Below are positions 35,852-45,082 of a stretch of DNA of 64,000 bases, piece after piece. Source of the stretch: Bacteroidota bacterium (lineage in GTDB: Bacteria; Bacteroidota; Bacteroidia; Chitinophagales; Chitinophagaceae). A program made the position numbers and the translations under genes. Where the stretch lies: positions 248,001-312,000 of the forward strand of contig JAGWRO010000038.1 of assembly GCA_028876495.1 (NCBI GenBank), written 5' to 3'. The notes beneath the pieces were generated by a model. It was not told the origin of the DNA and searched no databases. It was given only the letters and a program-made list of their open reading frames with translations. The stretch's first letter is position 1; the number at the start of each line of letters is the position of its first letter.

Positions 35852-37084
35852 TCAGGTAAACGAACCGTTAATCATTACTTTATCAATGAGGTTATTTCCA
35901 AATAAATACGGAAGGTAATAAAGAGATGGGACAGGTTCGGTAAAAATTAGATTCGCTTTTTTCCCAACAGCTATACTTCCATAATCTTTTTGGATTTCCA
36001 TAGCACATGCACCATTTATCGTAGCAGCATTAATTGCTTCTTCGGGAAGCATTTTCATTTGAATACAACCTAAAGAAACTATAAAATTCATATTGCCTGA
36101 CGGTGAAGAGCCCGGATTATAATCTGATGCCAGCGTAATTGCGGCACCCGCCTCAATAAGCCTTTTGGCTGGTGGCATTTCGCTTCTTAAAAAAAAAGCC
36201 GCACCGGGAAGTAAAGTAGCGTAGCCCTCAAAACCTCCAAGTAATTCTATCTCTTTATCAGTAACAGTTTCCAAATGATCTAGCGATAAAGCATCTAAAG
36301 CAATTCCGGTTTCAATACCGCCAATACTGTTCAATTGATTAACATGGAGCTTCGGTTTTAATCCATAAGTCTTACCTGCCTCGCAGATCATTTTCATTTC
36401 TTCTGCAGAAAAAAATCCTTTTTCGCAAAAAACATCAATGTAATCGGCCAGTTTATCCTTTGCAATCACCGGTAACATTTCATTAATAATACAATCAATA
36501 TAAGCTTGGTGATTTTCTTTATATGCGGCAGGAAAGGCATGAGCACCTAAAAAGGTAGCTTTTATTTTGAGCGGGCTTTTCTCTTTCAATTTTTTTATTA
36601 CCCGTAGTATTTTTAATTCTCCTTCTAACGATAATCCGTAGCCGCTTTTTATTTCAATGGCACCTGTGCCGAGTTTAGTTACTTCCTCCAGTCTTTTCCA
36701 AGCCAGGTTAAAAAGTTCGTTTTCTGAAGTTTCATTTAATTTTTTGGCAGAATTAAGAATACCACCACCTTTGGCAGCAATTTCACTATAACTCAATCCT
36801 TTAATCTTATCAATGAATTCATCTTCACGGCTGCCGGCAAAAACAAGATGAGTGTGGCTATCGCACCAGCAGGGCAATACAATTGTATTAACCGCTAAAT
36901 CAGTTCCTTCTTTGATATAACGGCAATCCTCCATCTTCCCTATTTCAGAAATAATTTGATCTTCGATGACGATGTACGCATTTTGTATAGAAGGTAAAAC
37001 CGAAAGTTCTTTACCTCTTACAAAATCCACGTTGTTCCTTGTATTTGCCAACAAACTGATATTCGTAAATATTTGCGTAGCCAT
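35852..37084 (-). CDS. hutI: imidazolonepropionase
   Basis: 410 residues, amidohydrolase fold. Metal-binding PCWCDSHTHLVFAGSREDEF, substrate loop SYSEIAAKGGGILNSAKKL, AIEIKSGYGL, KLHVNQLNSIGG and ASDYNPGSSPSGNMNF match HutI. It hydrolyses imidazolone propionate to N-formimidoylglutamate, the substrate of the next gene. It diverges from the DUF255 gene. Confidence 0.95.
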   Translation of the reverse strand: MATQIFTNISLLANTRNNVDFVRGKELSVLPSIQNAYIVIEDQIISEIGKMEDCRYIKEGTDLAVNTIVLPCWCDSHTHLVFAGSREDEFIDKIKGLSYSEIAAKGGGILNSAKKLNETSENELFNLAWKRLEEVTKLGTGAIEIKSGYGLSLEGELKILRVIKKLKEKSPLKIKATFLGAHAFPAAYKENHQAYIDCIINEMLPVIAKDKLADYIDVFCEKGFFSAEEMKMICEAGKTYGLKPKLHVNQLNSIGGIETGIALDALSLDHLETVTDKEIELLGGFEGYATLLPGAAFFLRSEMPPAKRLIEAGAAITLASDYNPGSSPSGNMNFIVSLGCIQMKMLPEEAINAATINGACAMEIQKDYGSIAVGKKANLIFTEPVPSLYYLPYLFGNNLIDKVMINGSFT

Positions 37085-37182
37085 TAAAAGCTAAATTATG
37101 GAAAAAGGAGGTGAGGCATTGAATTTTCTGAATATCCTTTTTCATGTACGATATTTGAGATATATCATTCTAAAAAAGTTTT

Positions 37183-39192
37183 ATGCCTAACGCTCTCATA
37201 AACGAAACCTCCCCATATCTTTTACAACATGCCAATAACCCTGTGAACTGGTATGCCTGGAACACAGAAACTTTACAAAAAGCAAAAGATGAAAATAAAA
37301 TGTTGCTCATCAGCATTGGATATGCAGCTTGCCATTGGTGCCATGTGATGGAGCACCAAAGTTTTGAAAATGATGAAGTGGCTCGGGTAATGAATGAAAA
37401 TTTTATTTGCGTAAAAGTTGATCGAGAAGAGAGGCCCGACGTAGACCAGGTTTACATGAATGCCGCGTACCTGATTAACGGAAATGGAGGCTGGCCTTTA
37501 AATGCGCTGGCTATGCCTGATGGAAAACCTTTTTTTGCAGGCACTTTTTTCCCGAAAGAAAACTGGATAAGAATGCTTGAATATTTTACAGGTATTTATA
37601 AAAATGAAAGAGCAAAATTAGAAGAACAAGCGGAAAATGTTTCAAAAGGCATTCGGGAAATAGAACATGTTCCGATTAACAATAAAGAACTTGTCTTCTC
37701 CAAAAATGATTTGGATGATACGTTCTCCACTTTTGAAAACAAAATTGATTGGGAGCGTGGCGGCACAAAAGGTTCTATGAAATTTGCAATGCCTTCCATC
37801 TGGGAATTCTTATTACAATATTATTATTTCACTGGAAATTCAATTGCATTAAAGGCAGTAGAAGCGACTTTGGATAATATGGCTAATGGGGGAATTTATG
37901 ACCATCTTGGTGGTGGTTTTTCACGTTACGCAACCGATTCAAAATGGCATGCGCCTCATTTTGAAAAAATGCTTTATGATAATGGCCAGTTGGTGAGCCT
38001 TTATTCACATGCTTTCCAGGTAACCAAAAATCCTTTATATAAAAAAGTGGTTTATGAGACTTTGGATTTTGTTCAGAGAGAACTTACATCTTCGGAAGGC
38101 GGATTTTATTCTTCATTAGATGCAGATAGCGAAGGAGAAGAAGGAAAATATTATGTATGGACTGAAGAGCAAATAAAAGAAATTTTAAAAGAAGATGCGC
38201 CACTTTTTATAGATCATTATGGAATTACTGCTGAAGGAAACTGGGAAGAAGGCAAAAATATTCCAGATGTAAACTATGGAAAAAACCAACTGCCAGTAAC
38301 CGAACAAATAACGCAGAAACTTATTTTACTAAACAAAAAACTATTTACTGAAAGAGAGAAAAGAATCCGGCCCGGCATAGATGATAAAATTTTAACATCC
38401 TGGAACGCCTTAATGGCCAAGGGTTTCATCGATGCTTATAAAGCTTTTGAAGAAGAATCCTTTTTTGTTTTAGCGAAAAAAAATATTGATTTTCTTTTAA
38501 AAAATATTAGTACACAAAAAAACAGTCTGTTCAGAAATTATAAAAACGGGAAAACGAGCATTCATGGCTTTTTAGATGATTATGCTTTTTTTATCAGCGC
38601 CTTAATTGAGTTTTACCAGGTAAGTTTTGATGAAACATACCTACAAAAAGCGAGAGATATTACCGATTATGTTGAAACGCATTTTTTTGACAAAAGCTCG
38701 GGAATGTTTTTATACACTGATGACCAATATAGCGATCTTATAGCTCGTAAAATGGAAGTGACAGATAATGTAATTCCCTCTTCCAACAGCGAAATGGCAA
38801 AAAATCTATTCGTATTGAGTTTGTATTTTGATAATGACAAATATGAAAAACAAGCCATCCAACTCGTCAAAAATGTATTAGAAGATGTGAAGAAAAATTT
38901 AGGATATTATAGCAATTGGGCACTTGCTGCTAATTTCCCAATTTTTGGAGCAATTGAAAATGCTATTGTTGGAAAAAGCTGGAAAGAAGAGTTATCTCAA
39001 TTTCATAAAAATTATTTGCCAAACGTCATTTACCAGGGTGGTGCGAACAAAAGTACTCTTTCATTGTTAGAAAATAAATCGGTTGAGGGAAAAACGATGA
39101 TCTATATATGCAAAAATAAAAGTTGCGATTTACCTGTAGATACAGCAGCAGAGGCAATTCAACAGATTAAAAAGGGGGCGGAAAAGGAATAG
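37183..39192 (+). CDS. DUF255 thioredoxin-domain protein (YyaL/SSP411-like)
   Basis: 669 residues. It starts with [20 protein letters not shown] and a thioredoxin-like domain with the redox motif ACHWCHVM (about 45-52). [14 protein letters not shown] and [22 protein letters not shown] follow. The rest is an (alpha/alpha)6 barrel resembling GlcNAc-2-epimerases, with [32 protein letters not shown]. The C-terminus has a CxxxxC ([11 protein letters not shown]). Function unproven. A 30-codon upstream ORF (37098-37190) overlaps its start. Confidence 0.93.
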   Translation: MPNALINETSPYLLQHANNPVNWYAWNTETLQKAKDENKMLLISIGYAACHWCHVMEHQSFENDEVARVMNENFICVKVDREERPDVDQVYMNAAYLINGNGGWPLNALAMPDGKPFFAGTFFPKENWIRMLEYFTGIYKNERAKLEEQAENVSKGIREIEHVPINNKELVFSKNDLDDTFSTFENKIDWERGGTKGSMKFAMPSIWEFLLQYYYFTGNSIALKAVEATLDNMANGGIYDHLGGGFSRYATDSKWHAPHFEKMLYDNGQLVSLYSHAFQVTKNPLYKKVVYETLDFVQRELTSSEGGFYSSLDADSEGEEGKYYVWTEEQIKEILKEDAPLFIDHYGITAEGNWEEGKNIPDVNYGKNQLPVTEQITQKLILLNKKLFTEREKRIRPGIDDKILTSWNALMAKGFIDAYKAFEEESFFVLAKKNIDFLLKNISTQKNSLFRNYKNGKTSIHGFLDDYAFFISALIEFYQVSFDETYLQKARDITDYVETHFFDKSSGMFLYTDDQYSDLIARKMEVTDNVIPSSNSEMAKNLFVLSLYFDNDKYEKQAIQLVKNVLEDVKKNLGYYSNWALAANFPIFGAIENAIVGKSWKEELSQFHKNYLPNVIYQGGANKSTLSLLENKSVEGKTMIYICKNKSCDLPVDTAAEAIQQIKKGAEKE

Positions 39193-39262
39193 TTTACTGG
39201 TTCGGCACCTTAATTGTAGCTAAACAAATCTTATATTGTATTCACCTTTAAAATAACAAATT

Positions 39263-39475
39263 ATGAAAGCAGTTGGTTGGGTTTTAATCGCCCTTGGAAT
39301 AGTAATGATTATAATAAAAGGCGTTTCAATTCCGGAAAAGAAAACAATCATTGATGCCGGACCTATCCAGGTAAATAAAACTGAAAACCATTGGTATGGC
39401 TGGCCAACTTATGTGGGAGGGGTTCTTGCGATCGTTGGAGTAGTAATGGTGGCGAGCGCTAAAAAAACTTCCTGA
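39263..39475 (+). CDS. small membrane protein, two helices
   Basis: 70 residues with helices at about 4-22 and 49-66 and a polar loop (KKTIIDAGPIQVNKTENHWYGWPTY) between. It looks like a DUF3185-type protein. A strong terminator follows 22 bp after the stop. Function unknown. Confidence 0.75.
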   Translation: MKAVGWVLIALGIVMIIIKGVSIPEKKTIIDAGPIQVNKTENHWYGWPTYVGGVLAIVGVVMVASAKKTS

Positions 39476-39497
39476 TATCGCTTTACACAAAAAAATA

Positions 39498-39528
39498 CCC
39501 GTTTAAATATGAAACGGGCATTTTTTTT
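39498..39528. terminator. bidirectional rho-independent terminator
   Basis: CCCGTTT and AAACGGG pair across a 7-nt loop (39498-39518). Eight T follow (39521-39528) and a run of A precedes, so it can stop the small gene to its left and the minus-strand gene ending at 39544. Confidence 0.85.
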
Positions 39529-39543
39529 AAAGAGATTTACTTC

Positions 39544-39846
39544 TTATAATAAAAGAATGAGAAGTAAAATGATAATGATGATAGCCCCAACTGACAAATA
39601 AATGCCTGAGTTGCGAGCCTCCTTCTTTAAACCTTTCACTTCTTTTCTTAAATCCTTTTTTTCAACTTTGGATAAATTCGTTTTATCCATATCACGAATT
39701 TCTATAAGCCGGTTTTCAATTTGTTGTGCACGGACTTCTTTTGGAACTTCAGTTTTTACCGGAGTTGCTTTTGCAGCAAAAACCGGTGCAACGAAAGAAA
39801 TAGAGAAGGTCATTAATAGGACAGGAAGAATTTTTTTTGTGTTCAT
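39544..39846 (-). CDS. small exported membrane-anchored protein
   Basis: 100 residues: a signal-like N-terminus (1-25, VFAAKA), a charged coiled-coil-like middle (ENRLIEIRDMDKTNLSKVEKKDLRKEVKGLKKEAR) and a C-terminal hydrophobic helix of about 20 residues ending in LLLILLL. The pattern is common in Bacteroidota small envelope proteins of unknown function. Confidence 0.75.
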   Translation of the reverse strand: MNTKKILPVLLMTFSISFVAPVFAAKATPVKTEVPKEVRAQQIENRLIEIRDMDKTNLSKVEKKDLRKEVKGLKKEARNSGIYLSVGAIIIIILLLILLL

Positions 39847-39936
39847 TATAAATTGTTTTTAAATTAAAGAAATATCAATTTGTTAATTAATTACAACAAT
39901 CATTCCTAATTTTTAATACGAGGCTAATTCTTCAAT

Positions 39937-39963
39937 AAAAAGCCACCAAAAATTTCGGTGGCT
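39937..39963 (-). terminator. rho-independent terminator on the minus strand
   Basis: AGCCACC and GGTGGCT (39941-39963) form a seven-base stem, and on the minus strand it is followed by TTTTTATTG. It ends minus-strand RNA coming from around 40.1 kb, that is, the micro-ORF below and perhaps the gene at 40130-40597. Confidence 0.75.
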
Positions 39964-40013
39964 GATGACACTTAACTGCGTCGCAGATTATTTTGTTGGA
40001 AGCCTTTTCTAAA

Positions 40014-40058
40014 TTAAAATTTAGAACCAGGCATCCATGATCTGTTTGTAGATAGCAT
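40014..40058 (-). CDS. candidate 14-codon micro-ORF with perfect Shine-Dalgarno
   Basis: The ORF encodes MLSTNRSWMPGSKF and has AAGGAGGT 4 bases before the ATG. In Bacteroidota few genes carry such an SD. A promoter-like pair lies upstream (TTTG at 40117-40120 and TATCTTTA at 40086-40093, 23-bp spacing) and a terminator downstream (39937-39963), so a self-contained unit of about 150 nt is plausible. No homologue is recognised. It could be a peptide, a leader for the gene at 39544, or a chance ORF. Confidence 0.3.
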   Translation of the reverse strand: MLSTNRSWMPGSKF

Positions 40059-40062
40059 GAAT

Positions 40063-40070
40063 ACCTCCTT
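40063..40070 (-). promoter_or_regulatory. unusual full Shine-Dalgarno sequence
   Basis: AAGGAGGT on the minus strand is complementary to the 16S 3' end and lies four bases from an ATG (40058). No other gene start I checked in this window has one. Confidence 0.45.
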
Positions 40071-40129
40071 TTCTTTGTTGAATAATAAAGATAACACTAA
40101 ACTCGAAAACAGAAAGCAAAAAAAGTAAG

Positions 40130-40597
40130 TTATAAAACCATCTGGCGTTTTAGATCGTACTGTAAATCGGGATGCAAGGCGGATAATGCTTTCTCAATTT
40201 TCTTCAATTGATTGTTATACAAATTAAGAAGCTGGCGGCTGTCTTTTATTGGAATCGAATAATTTATTATACAATTACAAAAATGTATCAATAGCTCAGC
40301 CTCTGCTTGCGCAGACATTGAAATCCGGATTTTCTTCGTAAGGTTGCGCAATATTTTCCGTACACTTTTTTTTATAAAATAAACATTTGATTTATTTATG
40401 TCAAGAAACTGCTCTTCAATTTCCTGTTTCACCCTGGTGATAAAGGTAGAAAGATCGTGTGCTTCAAAAAGCAAAAAGCCCAGCAATTCTTTGTTTTCCT
40501 TTTTAAACTTTGCCAGGTGCAGGCAGTATTCCAGAAGATCTTTATATTCATGGTTTGCTAATTCTTTTTTTATATCATTGATGGAAGCTGCTTTCAT
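40130..40597 (-). CDS. conserved hypothetical cytoplasmic protein
   Basis: 155 residues from the second ATG (MKAASINDIKKELANHEYKD). The first ATG at 40642 adds 15 residues (MIQQTFLYCHKVIHI) that look unlike a natural N-terminus. The protein is all-helical and basic (IRISMSAQAEAELLIHFCNCII), with no recognised family. Similar proteins are conserved in Chitinophagaceae as far as I remember, but without function. Confidence 0.7.
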   Translation of the reverse strand: MKAASINDIKKELANHEYKDLLEYCLHLAKFKKENKELLGFLLFEAHDLSTFITRVKQEIEEQFLDINKSNVYFIKKSVRKILRNLTKKIRISMSAQAEAELLIHFCNCIINYSIPIKDSRQLLNLYNNQLKKIEKALSALHPDLQYDLKRQMVL

Positions 40598-40666
40598 AAT
40601 ATGAATAACTTTATGGCAATATAAAAAGGTTTGCTGAATCAACTAATTTATACGAAGCCACATAAC

Positions 40667-40704
40667 AAAAAAAAAGGGAACCATAAAAAAATAGTTACCC
40701 TTTT
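40667..40704 (-). terminator. terminator of the T9SS protein gene
   Basis: On the minus strand AAAAGGG-T-AAC pairs with GTT-CCCTTTT across an A/T-rich loop, followed by a run of nine T. It lies 22 bp after the stop of the T9SS protein. Confidence 0.65.
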
Positions 40705-40725
40705 CCGGTTTATGCGTGTGTAATA

Positions 40726-41997
40726 TTATTGCTTCACTACTTTACCATTAAACAGTATTTCGCCATTATTATTTATAATTGAAAGGATATACATGCCATG
40801 TTGTAATCCACTTACATTGGTAAAATCCTTTTTTGTTGTCCCATTATATACAGACCATTTTTCAACAGCAACTTGTTTTCCTGTTATATCAATCAATCTT
40901 GCTGTAACGGTTTGTGAAGTGAGGCTAACAAAATTAACCGAAAGTGTATTATAGAAAGGATTGGCTAAAACAGAAATCGCTGTTTTTTGTAAATCCATTT
41001 TTACTGCAACCGTATTAGAATAAACATAATTGCCATTAATATCCACTTGTTTCAGACGATAATAATTTACTCCTGAAAGTGGGCTTGCGTCATAAGAAGT
41101 ATAATTATTAACTACCTGGCTGTTACCCGCACCAGCTACTGTAGCAATAACAGACCAGTTGGTATTTCCGTCAGCACTTCTTTCCACCTGGAAATAGCTA
41201 TTATTTAATTCCTGGGAAGTCGACCAGTCAATCCCAACTCCGCTTCCTTTATGCCGTGCAGTAAAAGTGGTTAATGTAACTGGTGCTACATCGCCTGCGG
41301 GGCATTGTGAAAAATTAATATCATCAATTGCAAAATCATTTCCACAACCTCCAACAGTTCCATCTCCTAATGTAATACGTATTTGAGTAGGGAAAAATGC
41401 ACCTGTAGGTGGCAAGTTAAATTTAGCGCCAATATTTACCCACGTTGGCGAACTGGTTTGTGGTATTGCTGCAGCAGTATATGGTGAATTGGAAAGAGAA
41501 ACCCATGTGTTTGTCTGGTCGAGATATTCAACTTGAAAAGTTATAATCGGTAATAAGGGATCAGGGGCGCAAATTCCGGCTGTATCTACGTTCATTATAT
41601 ACAAACTCACGGTATAATCACCAGAAGTAAATCCATGTGTATCAGTAACTGTATGCTGAAAGAATTTTTCAGCCTGGCCATTAACTACCAGCATCTTTCC
41701 ATCTATATTTCCGGTATGATCCGGAGATGCCTGCCATTCAGGTTTTTGTTGGGTATTGTTGATAATCCGGTAACTTCCCTCACTCGCCAGACTCCCGGTT
41801 GCCTGATAAAACAAACCGGTTGTGAGAACATCGGGGCTACTTGTTGATGTAGTACCTGTTCCGAAATCCTCAGACCACATAGTTGTAGAGTTATTACAGG
41901 TAATTTGAGCTTTGATTGGAGATGCAAAAAACATCAAAAGTGTGTATAAAAAAAGGGAGCCAAAACAGGCTTTTGAAAGCGTAAAATTCTTTTTCAT
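40726..41997 (-). CDS. secreted protein with T9SS type A sorting domain
   Basis: 423 residues. Signal peptide about 1-30 (ASPIKAQ), a cell-surface beta-sandwich (about 35-235, ending near DDINFSQCP), an Ig/fibronectin-like module (VTLTTFTARHKGSGVGIDWSTSQELNNSYFQVERSADG) and a C-terminal sorting domain (ISVLANPFYNTLSVNF ... GLQHGMYILSI). The last part is a type IX secretion signal (Por_Secre_tail-like) that is cleaved on export. The beta-sandwich is not a recognised enzyme. Expected at the cell surface or in the medium. Confidence 0.85.
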   Translation of the reverse strand: MKKNFTLSKACFGSLFLYTLLMFFASPIKAQITCNNSTTMWSEDFGTGTTSTSSPDVLTTGLFYQATGSLASEGSYRIINNTQQKPEWQASPDHTGNIDGKMLVVNGQAEKFFQHTVTDTHGFTSGDYTVSLYIMNVDTAGICAPDPLLPIITFQVEYLDQTNTWVSLSNSPYTAAAIPQTSSPTWVNIGAKFNLPPTGAFFPTQIRITLGDGTVGGCGNDFAIDDINFSQCPAGDVAPVTLTTFTARHKGSGVGIDWSTSQELNNSYFQVERSADGNTNWSVIATVAGAGNSQVVNNYTSYDASPLSGVNYYRLKQVDINGNYVYSNTVAVKMDLQKTAISVLANPFYNTLSVNFVSLTSQTVTARLIDITGKQVAVEKWSVYNGTTKKDFTNVSGLQHGMYILSIINNNGEILFNGKVVKQ

Positions 41998-42299
41998 AAC
42001 TAAGTTTTAGAGATAAATAATTAAAATCAGGAAAATGAATTATGGCTTTACACAAATTGCAATTAGCAATAAAAGGATCTTGGTAATAGGTTTCGAAAGG
42101 GAATGAGGTAATTTGTTTTCGAAGGATGAGGAAATACAAAACTAATGATAATATTTAATAATCAAAATAAAAGCTGATTTTTTTATTTAATACTCAAAAG
42201 ATAATATCCCTTATAATCACTCTAAAAAACAGGTTAAGAATTCATAACCAAGTCAATTGTGGCACATTTTATGGACGATTTATTAAAAATGTATATATT

Positions 42300-42570
42300 A
42301 TGAAACCTAAAATAATTATTTTTTTTTACTATAGCAATTTCAACATCTTCCGTTTTTTACCAGGACACCTCTCAAAATCAAACACTTTCTAAAGAACATA
42401 CTTATCCTATAAATTCAAACAACATCTATTACAAAACGCCTTCTATACAACTTATTTACAGGGACACAAGACTTGGAGGATGCTCTCTTTATTATAATAC
42501 TTACAAGAAAATGATTATGGGGCAGGTGCTATTACTACCAATCCCCACAAATAATCCCATAAGACAGTAG
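42300..42570 (+). pseudogene. frameshifted small secreted-protein gene
   Basis: The 650-bp gap between two minus-strand genes holds a decayed plus-strand gene. ATG at 42300 gives MKPKIIIFF, then hits a run of nine T (42319-42327). With one T fewer it continues TIAISTSSVFYQDTSQ, a good signal peptide, then NIYYKTPSIQLIYRDTRLGG and CSLYYNTYKK. A second single-base change in an A run (about 42514) is needed for NDYGAGAITTNPHK and TAA (42554). Without that change the frame runs to TAG 42570. The motif resembles a small Chitinophagaceae secreted family I only vaguely recall. Confidence 0.5.
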
Positions 42571-42649
42571 AAGTGTGGCACTTCTTTACTTAAGTGGATT
42601 AACCAATTCCGAGTTCAAAGGACAAATAATTAAATTTTTGAAAACTTTC

Positions 42650-43486
42650 TTACTGCAATTGCATTTCAAAAAGCCTGGGCCAATCTTTACCGGTAATATA
42701 TAATTTTTTTGAAGTGCTGTCGTAAGCGATCCCGTTAAGTACGGCATCCTCATCTGTTTGAGCTCCGGGGTCATATTGATCAAGTAAACCAGTAAGATTC
42801 ATTATCCCGGTTACATACCCGTTAGCTGTATCAATTTTTACAATATCATTCGTCATCCATCTGTTTGCAAAAACATATCCGTTAATCAATTCCAATTCGT
42901 TAAGACTATCTACTTCTCCTTGATTGTCAGCAACCGTTAAGATTTTATTTATTTTCATCTCCTTGCTTTTCTCGTCAGGCTGAACAAAAAACAAATGTGA
43001 GGAGCCGTCGCTGATAATAATATTCTTACCATCATTTGTTGCGCCCCAACCTTCGCGTCCCCATGTTAAGGTATCTATAGGATGATTAAAATCATTAAGA
43101 TTGTAGACAAAAACCTTATGGCTTTTCCAGGTAAGCTGATATATTTTATTTTTGAAAATGGTGATACCTTCCCCAAAAATGGAATTGTCAGGAATTAAAT
43201 AATTTTTTTCAACTTTTCCTGTTTTTATATCCACAATACGGAGATTTGATCGCTTGTATTCCCCTGTTCCTTCATAAAGACTTCCTTTATGATATTCCAG
43301 CCCTTGAGTAAATGCATACGAATCATGAGGATAAACTGAATCCACTTTGAACATAATTGGAGAAGGAGGTGGTATATTATTTACTTTGAGGGCAGGTAGC
43401 GAATTATCATAATCAGGAGAAGAAGAATTGTGGCAGGATACTAAAAATAAAAAGAATGTTGCTGCAAGTATTGTTTTATAAACCAT
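42650..43486 (-). CDS. glutaminyl-peptide cyclotransferase (beta-propeller type) lipoprotein
   Basis: 278 residues. Lipoprotein signal FLFLVSCHNS, then a five-bladed propeller of the plant-type glutaminyl cyclase family. PHDSYAFTQGLEYHKGSLYEGTGEYKRSNLRIVD, FGEGITIFKNKIYQLTWKSHKVFVYN, GREGWGATNDGKNIIISDGSSHLFF, LNELELINGYVFANRWMTNDIVKID and LNGIAYDSTSKKLYITGKDWPRLFE are the signature strips. It forms N-terminal pyroglutamate. In Bacteroidota such exported cyclases act on proteins trimmed by signal peptidases. Confidence 0.92.
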   Translation of the reverse strand: MVYKTILAATFFLFLVSCHNSSSPDYDNSLPALKVNNIPPPSPIMFKVDSVYPHDSYAFTQGLEYHKGSLYEGTGEYKRSNLRIVDIKTGKVEKNYLIPDNSIFGEGITIFKNKIYQLTWKSHKVFVYNLNDFNHPIDTLTWGREGWGATNDGKNIIISDGSSHLFFVQPDEKSKEMKINKILTVADNQGEVDSLNELELINGYVFANRWMTNDIVKIDTANGYVTGIMNLTGLLDQYDPGAQTDEDAVLNGIAYDSTSKKLYITGKDWPRLFEMQLQ

Positions 43487-43765
43487 AGTTGTATTTAAAA
43501 ATGTAAAAATAACGAACTGAGACTTTTAAATACAACTTCCCGAAAAAATAAACCCTTAAATATTTTTAACTTCGAAAAATATTGTCTTTATTTGTGGCTT
43601 AAACCTCGCTACCATTAATAACACTCTTCTCTATCCTGTTATTTTCTGAATAGTTAAAGGTTAATCTCTCATTTTCACTATCCCTTGTAAAAATTCTGCC
43701 CCAAGGCCTATGTAATCCCATTATTGTTAATACGCTCAATAATTTGAGTTTTACAACGGGAATAC

Positions 43766-44992
43766 ATGAAATTTATTTTTACGATTTTTTCTTTTACTCT
43801 TTTCCTTTATGGTTCTGCACAACGATGCGGTACTCCAGAATATATACAGCGCCATCCAGCAAATAATTTTATTGCTCAAAGAACAGCGACTGTAAAAACA
43901 GCTAATCGTGATACATTACCTAATGAAGTAATAATGGTACCTGTAGTGGTGCATGTTCTTTATAATAACAATTCACAAAATATCAGTGATGCCCAAGTAA
44001 TATCACAAATAGTTTCATTAAATAATGATTTCAGAAGATTGAACGCAGATACGGTTAATACTCCTGCGCCTTTTAAAGGTGTAGCAGCCGATACGCGAAT
44101 TCAATTTTGTTTAGCTAAAGTAGATCCAAAGGGAAAATACACAACAGGTATTATTCATAAATACACAACTGTCAGCCAATTTCTTGCTGATGACGCCATG
44201 AAGTTCTCTGTACAAGGCGGCGATGATGCATGGGACGCTTCTCAATACCTTAATATCTGGGTTTGTAATCTTTTCGGACGTACCTTAGGTTATGCCGTTT
44301 TACCGGGTAGCCCTGCTGAAAAAGATGGAGTGGTTATTCAATATGATGTATTTGGGACAATTGGAAATTTAACAGCACCTTTTAATAAAGGACGAACCAC
44401 TACTCATGAGATCGGTCATTGGCTTGGCTTAAAGCATTTATGGGGAGATACCGACTGTGGCGATGATGGCATTGCCGACACTCCTCCACAGGAAGGAAGC
44501 AATAGCGGTTGCCCTTCGTTTCCTCATATGTCTTCATGTTCCATAAATTCTTATGGAGATATGTTTATGGATTTTATGGATTTTACCAATGATGCCTGCA
44601 TGAATATGTTCACTAAAGGACAAAAAGAAGAAATGAGAAGTCTATTTGCAATGGGAGGGCCAAGAAATTCATTCCTTAATTCAATTGCATGCGATAGTAC
44701 CAACGCTGAGGGAGGCCCACTACCAAAAGATTCAAGCAACTTAAAAATCACGCTTTATCCTAATCCTTTTAGTAGTGTGGTCAATATTGCCTCTAACAAG
44801 GATACGGAAGTGATTGGACACTTATTAAAACTATATAGTGTAAGTGGCAAATTGTATTTAACTCAAATCATCCAGTCTCAAAATACCATATTAAATGTGA
44901 GTAATCTTCCATCAGGCATGTACATTCTAAAAATAGAAGGTGAAACGGGCCCGCATATTTTTAAATTGATGAAAATAGGCACCGGAAGATAA
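43766..44992 (+). CDS. secreted M43-family zinc metalloprotease with T9SS tail
   Basis: 408 residues. Signal peptide about 1-18, propeptide, then the catalytic domain: TTHEIGHWLGLKHLWGD, where HExxHxxGxxH holds the zinc, and a Met-turn MDFMDFTNDACMNMFTKGQ. This is the pappalysin/cytophagalysin (M43) pattern. A C-terminal type A sorting domain (about 325-408, LYPNPFSSVVNI, GMYILKI) marks it for type IX secretion. It probably degrades extracellular protein. Confidence 0.93.
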   Translation: MKFIFTIFSFTLFLYGSAQRCGTPEYIQRHPANNFIAQRTATVKTANRDTLPNEVIMVPVVVHVLYNNNSQNISDAQVISQIVSLNNDFRRLNADTVNTPAPFKGVAADTRIQFCLAKVDPKGKYTTGIIHKYTTVSQFLADDAMKFSVQGGDDAWDASQYLNIWVCNLFGRTLGYAVLPGSPAEKDGVVIQYDVFGTIGNLTAPFNKGRTTTHEIGHWLGLKHLWGDTDCGDDGIADTPPQEGSNSGCPSFPHMSSCSINSYGDMFMDFMDFTNDACMNMFTKGQKEEMRSLFAMGGPRNSFLNSIACDSTNAEGGPLPKDSSNLKITLYPNPFSSVVNIASNKDTEVIGHLLKLYSVSGKLYLTQIIQSQNTILNVSNLPSGMYILKIEGETGPHIFKLMKIGTGR

Positions 44993-45048
44993 AGTTTCAG
45001 GTTTTGTTATAATACTTCGCCGGTTTTAGCAATTAGCAAAACCTTCAG

Positions 45049-45056
45049 TACATTTG
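45049..45056 (+). promoter_or_regulatory. -7 promoter element (TACATTTG) of msrB
   Basis: TACATTTG matches TAnnTTTG 26 bp before the msrB start. No clear -33 TTTG at the right distance. Confidence 0.4.
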
Positions 45057-45082
45057 TTACGTACATTAAAGCAAAAACCGTT

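Noticed and set aside
41894-42139. 81-residue minus-strand ORF upstream of the T9SS gene
   Set aside because: It overlaps the real gene's signal peptide in another frame and has no start context or family look.
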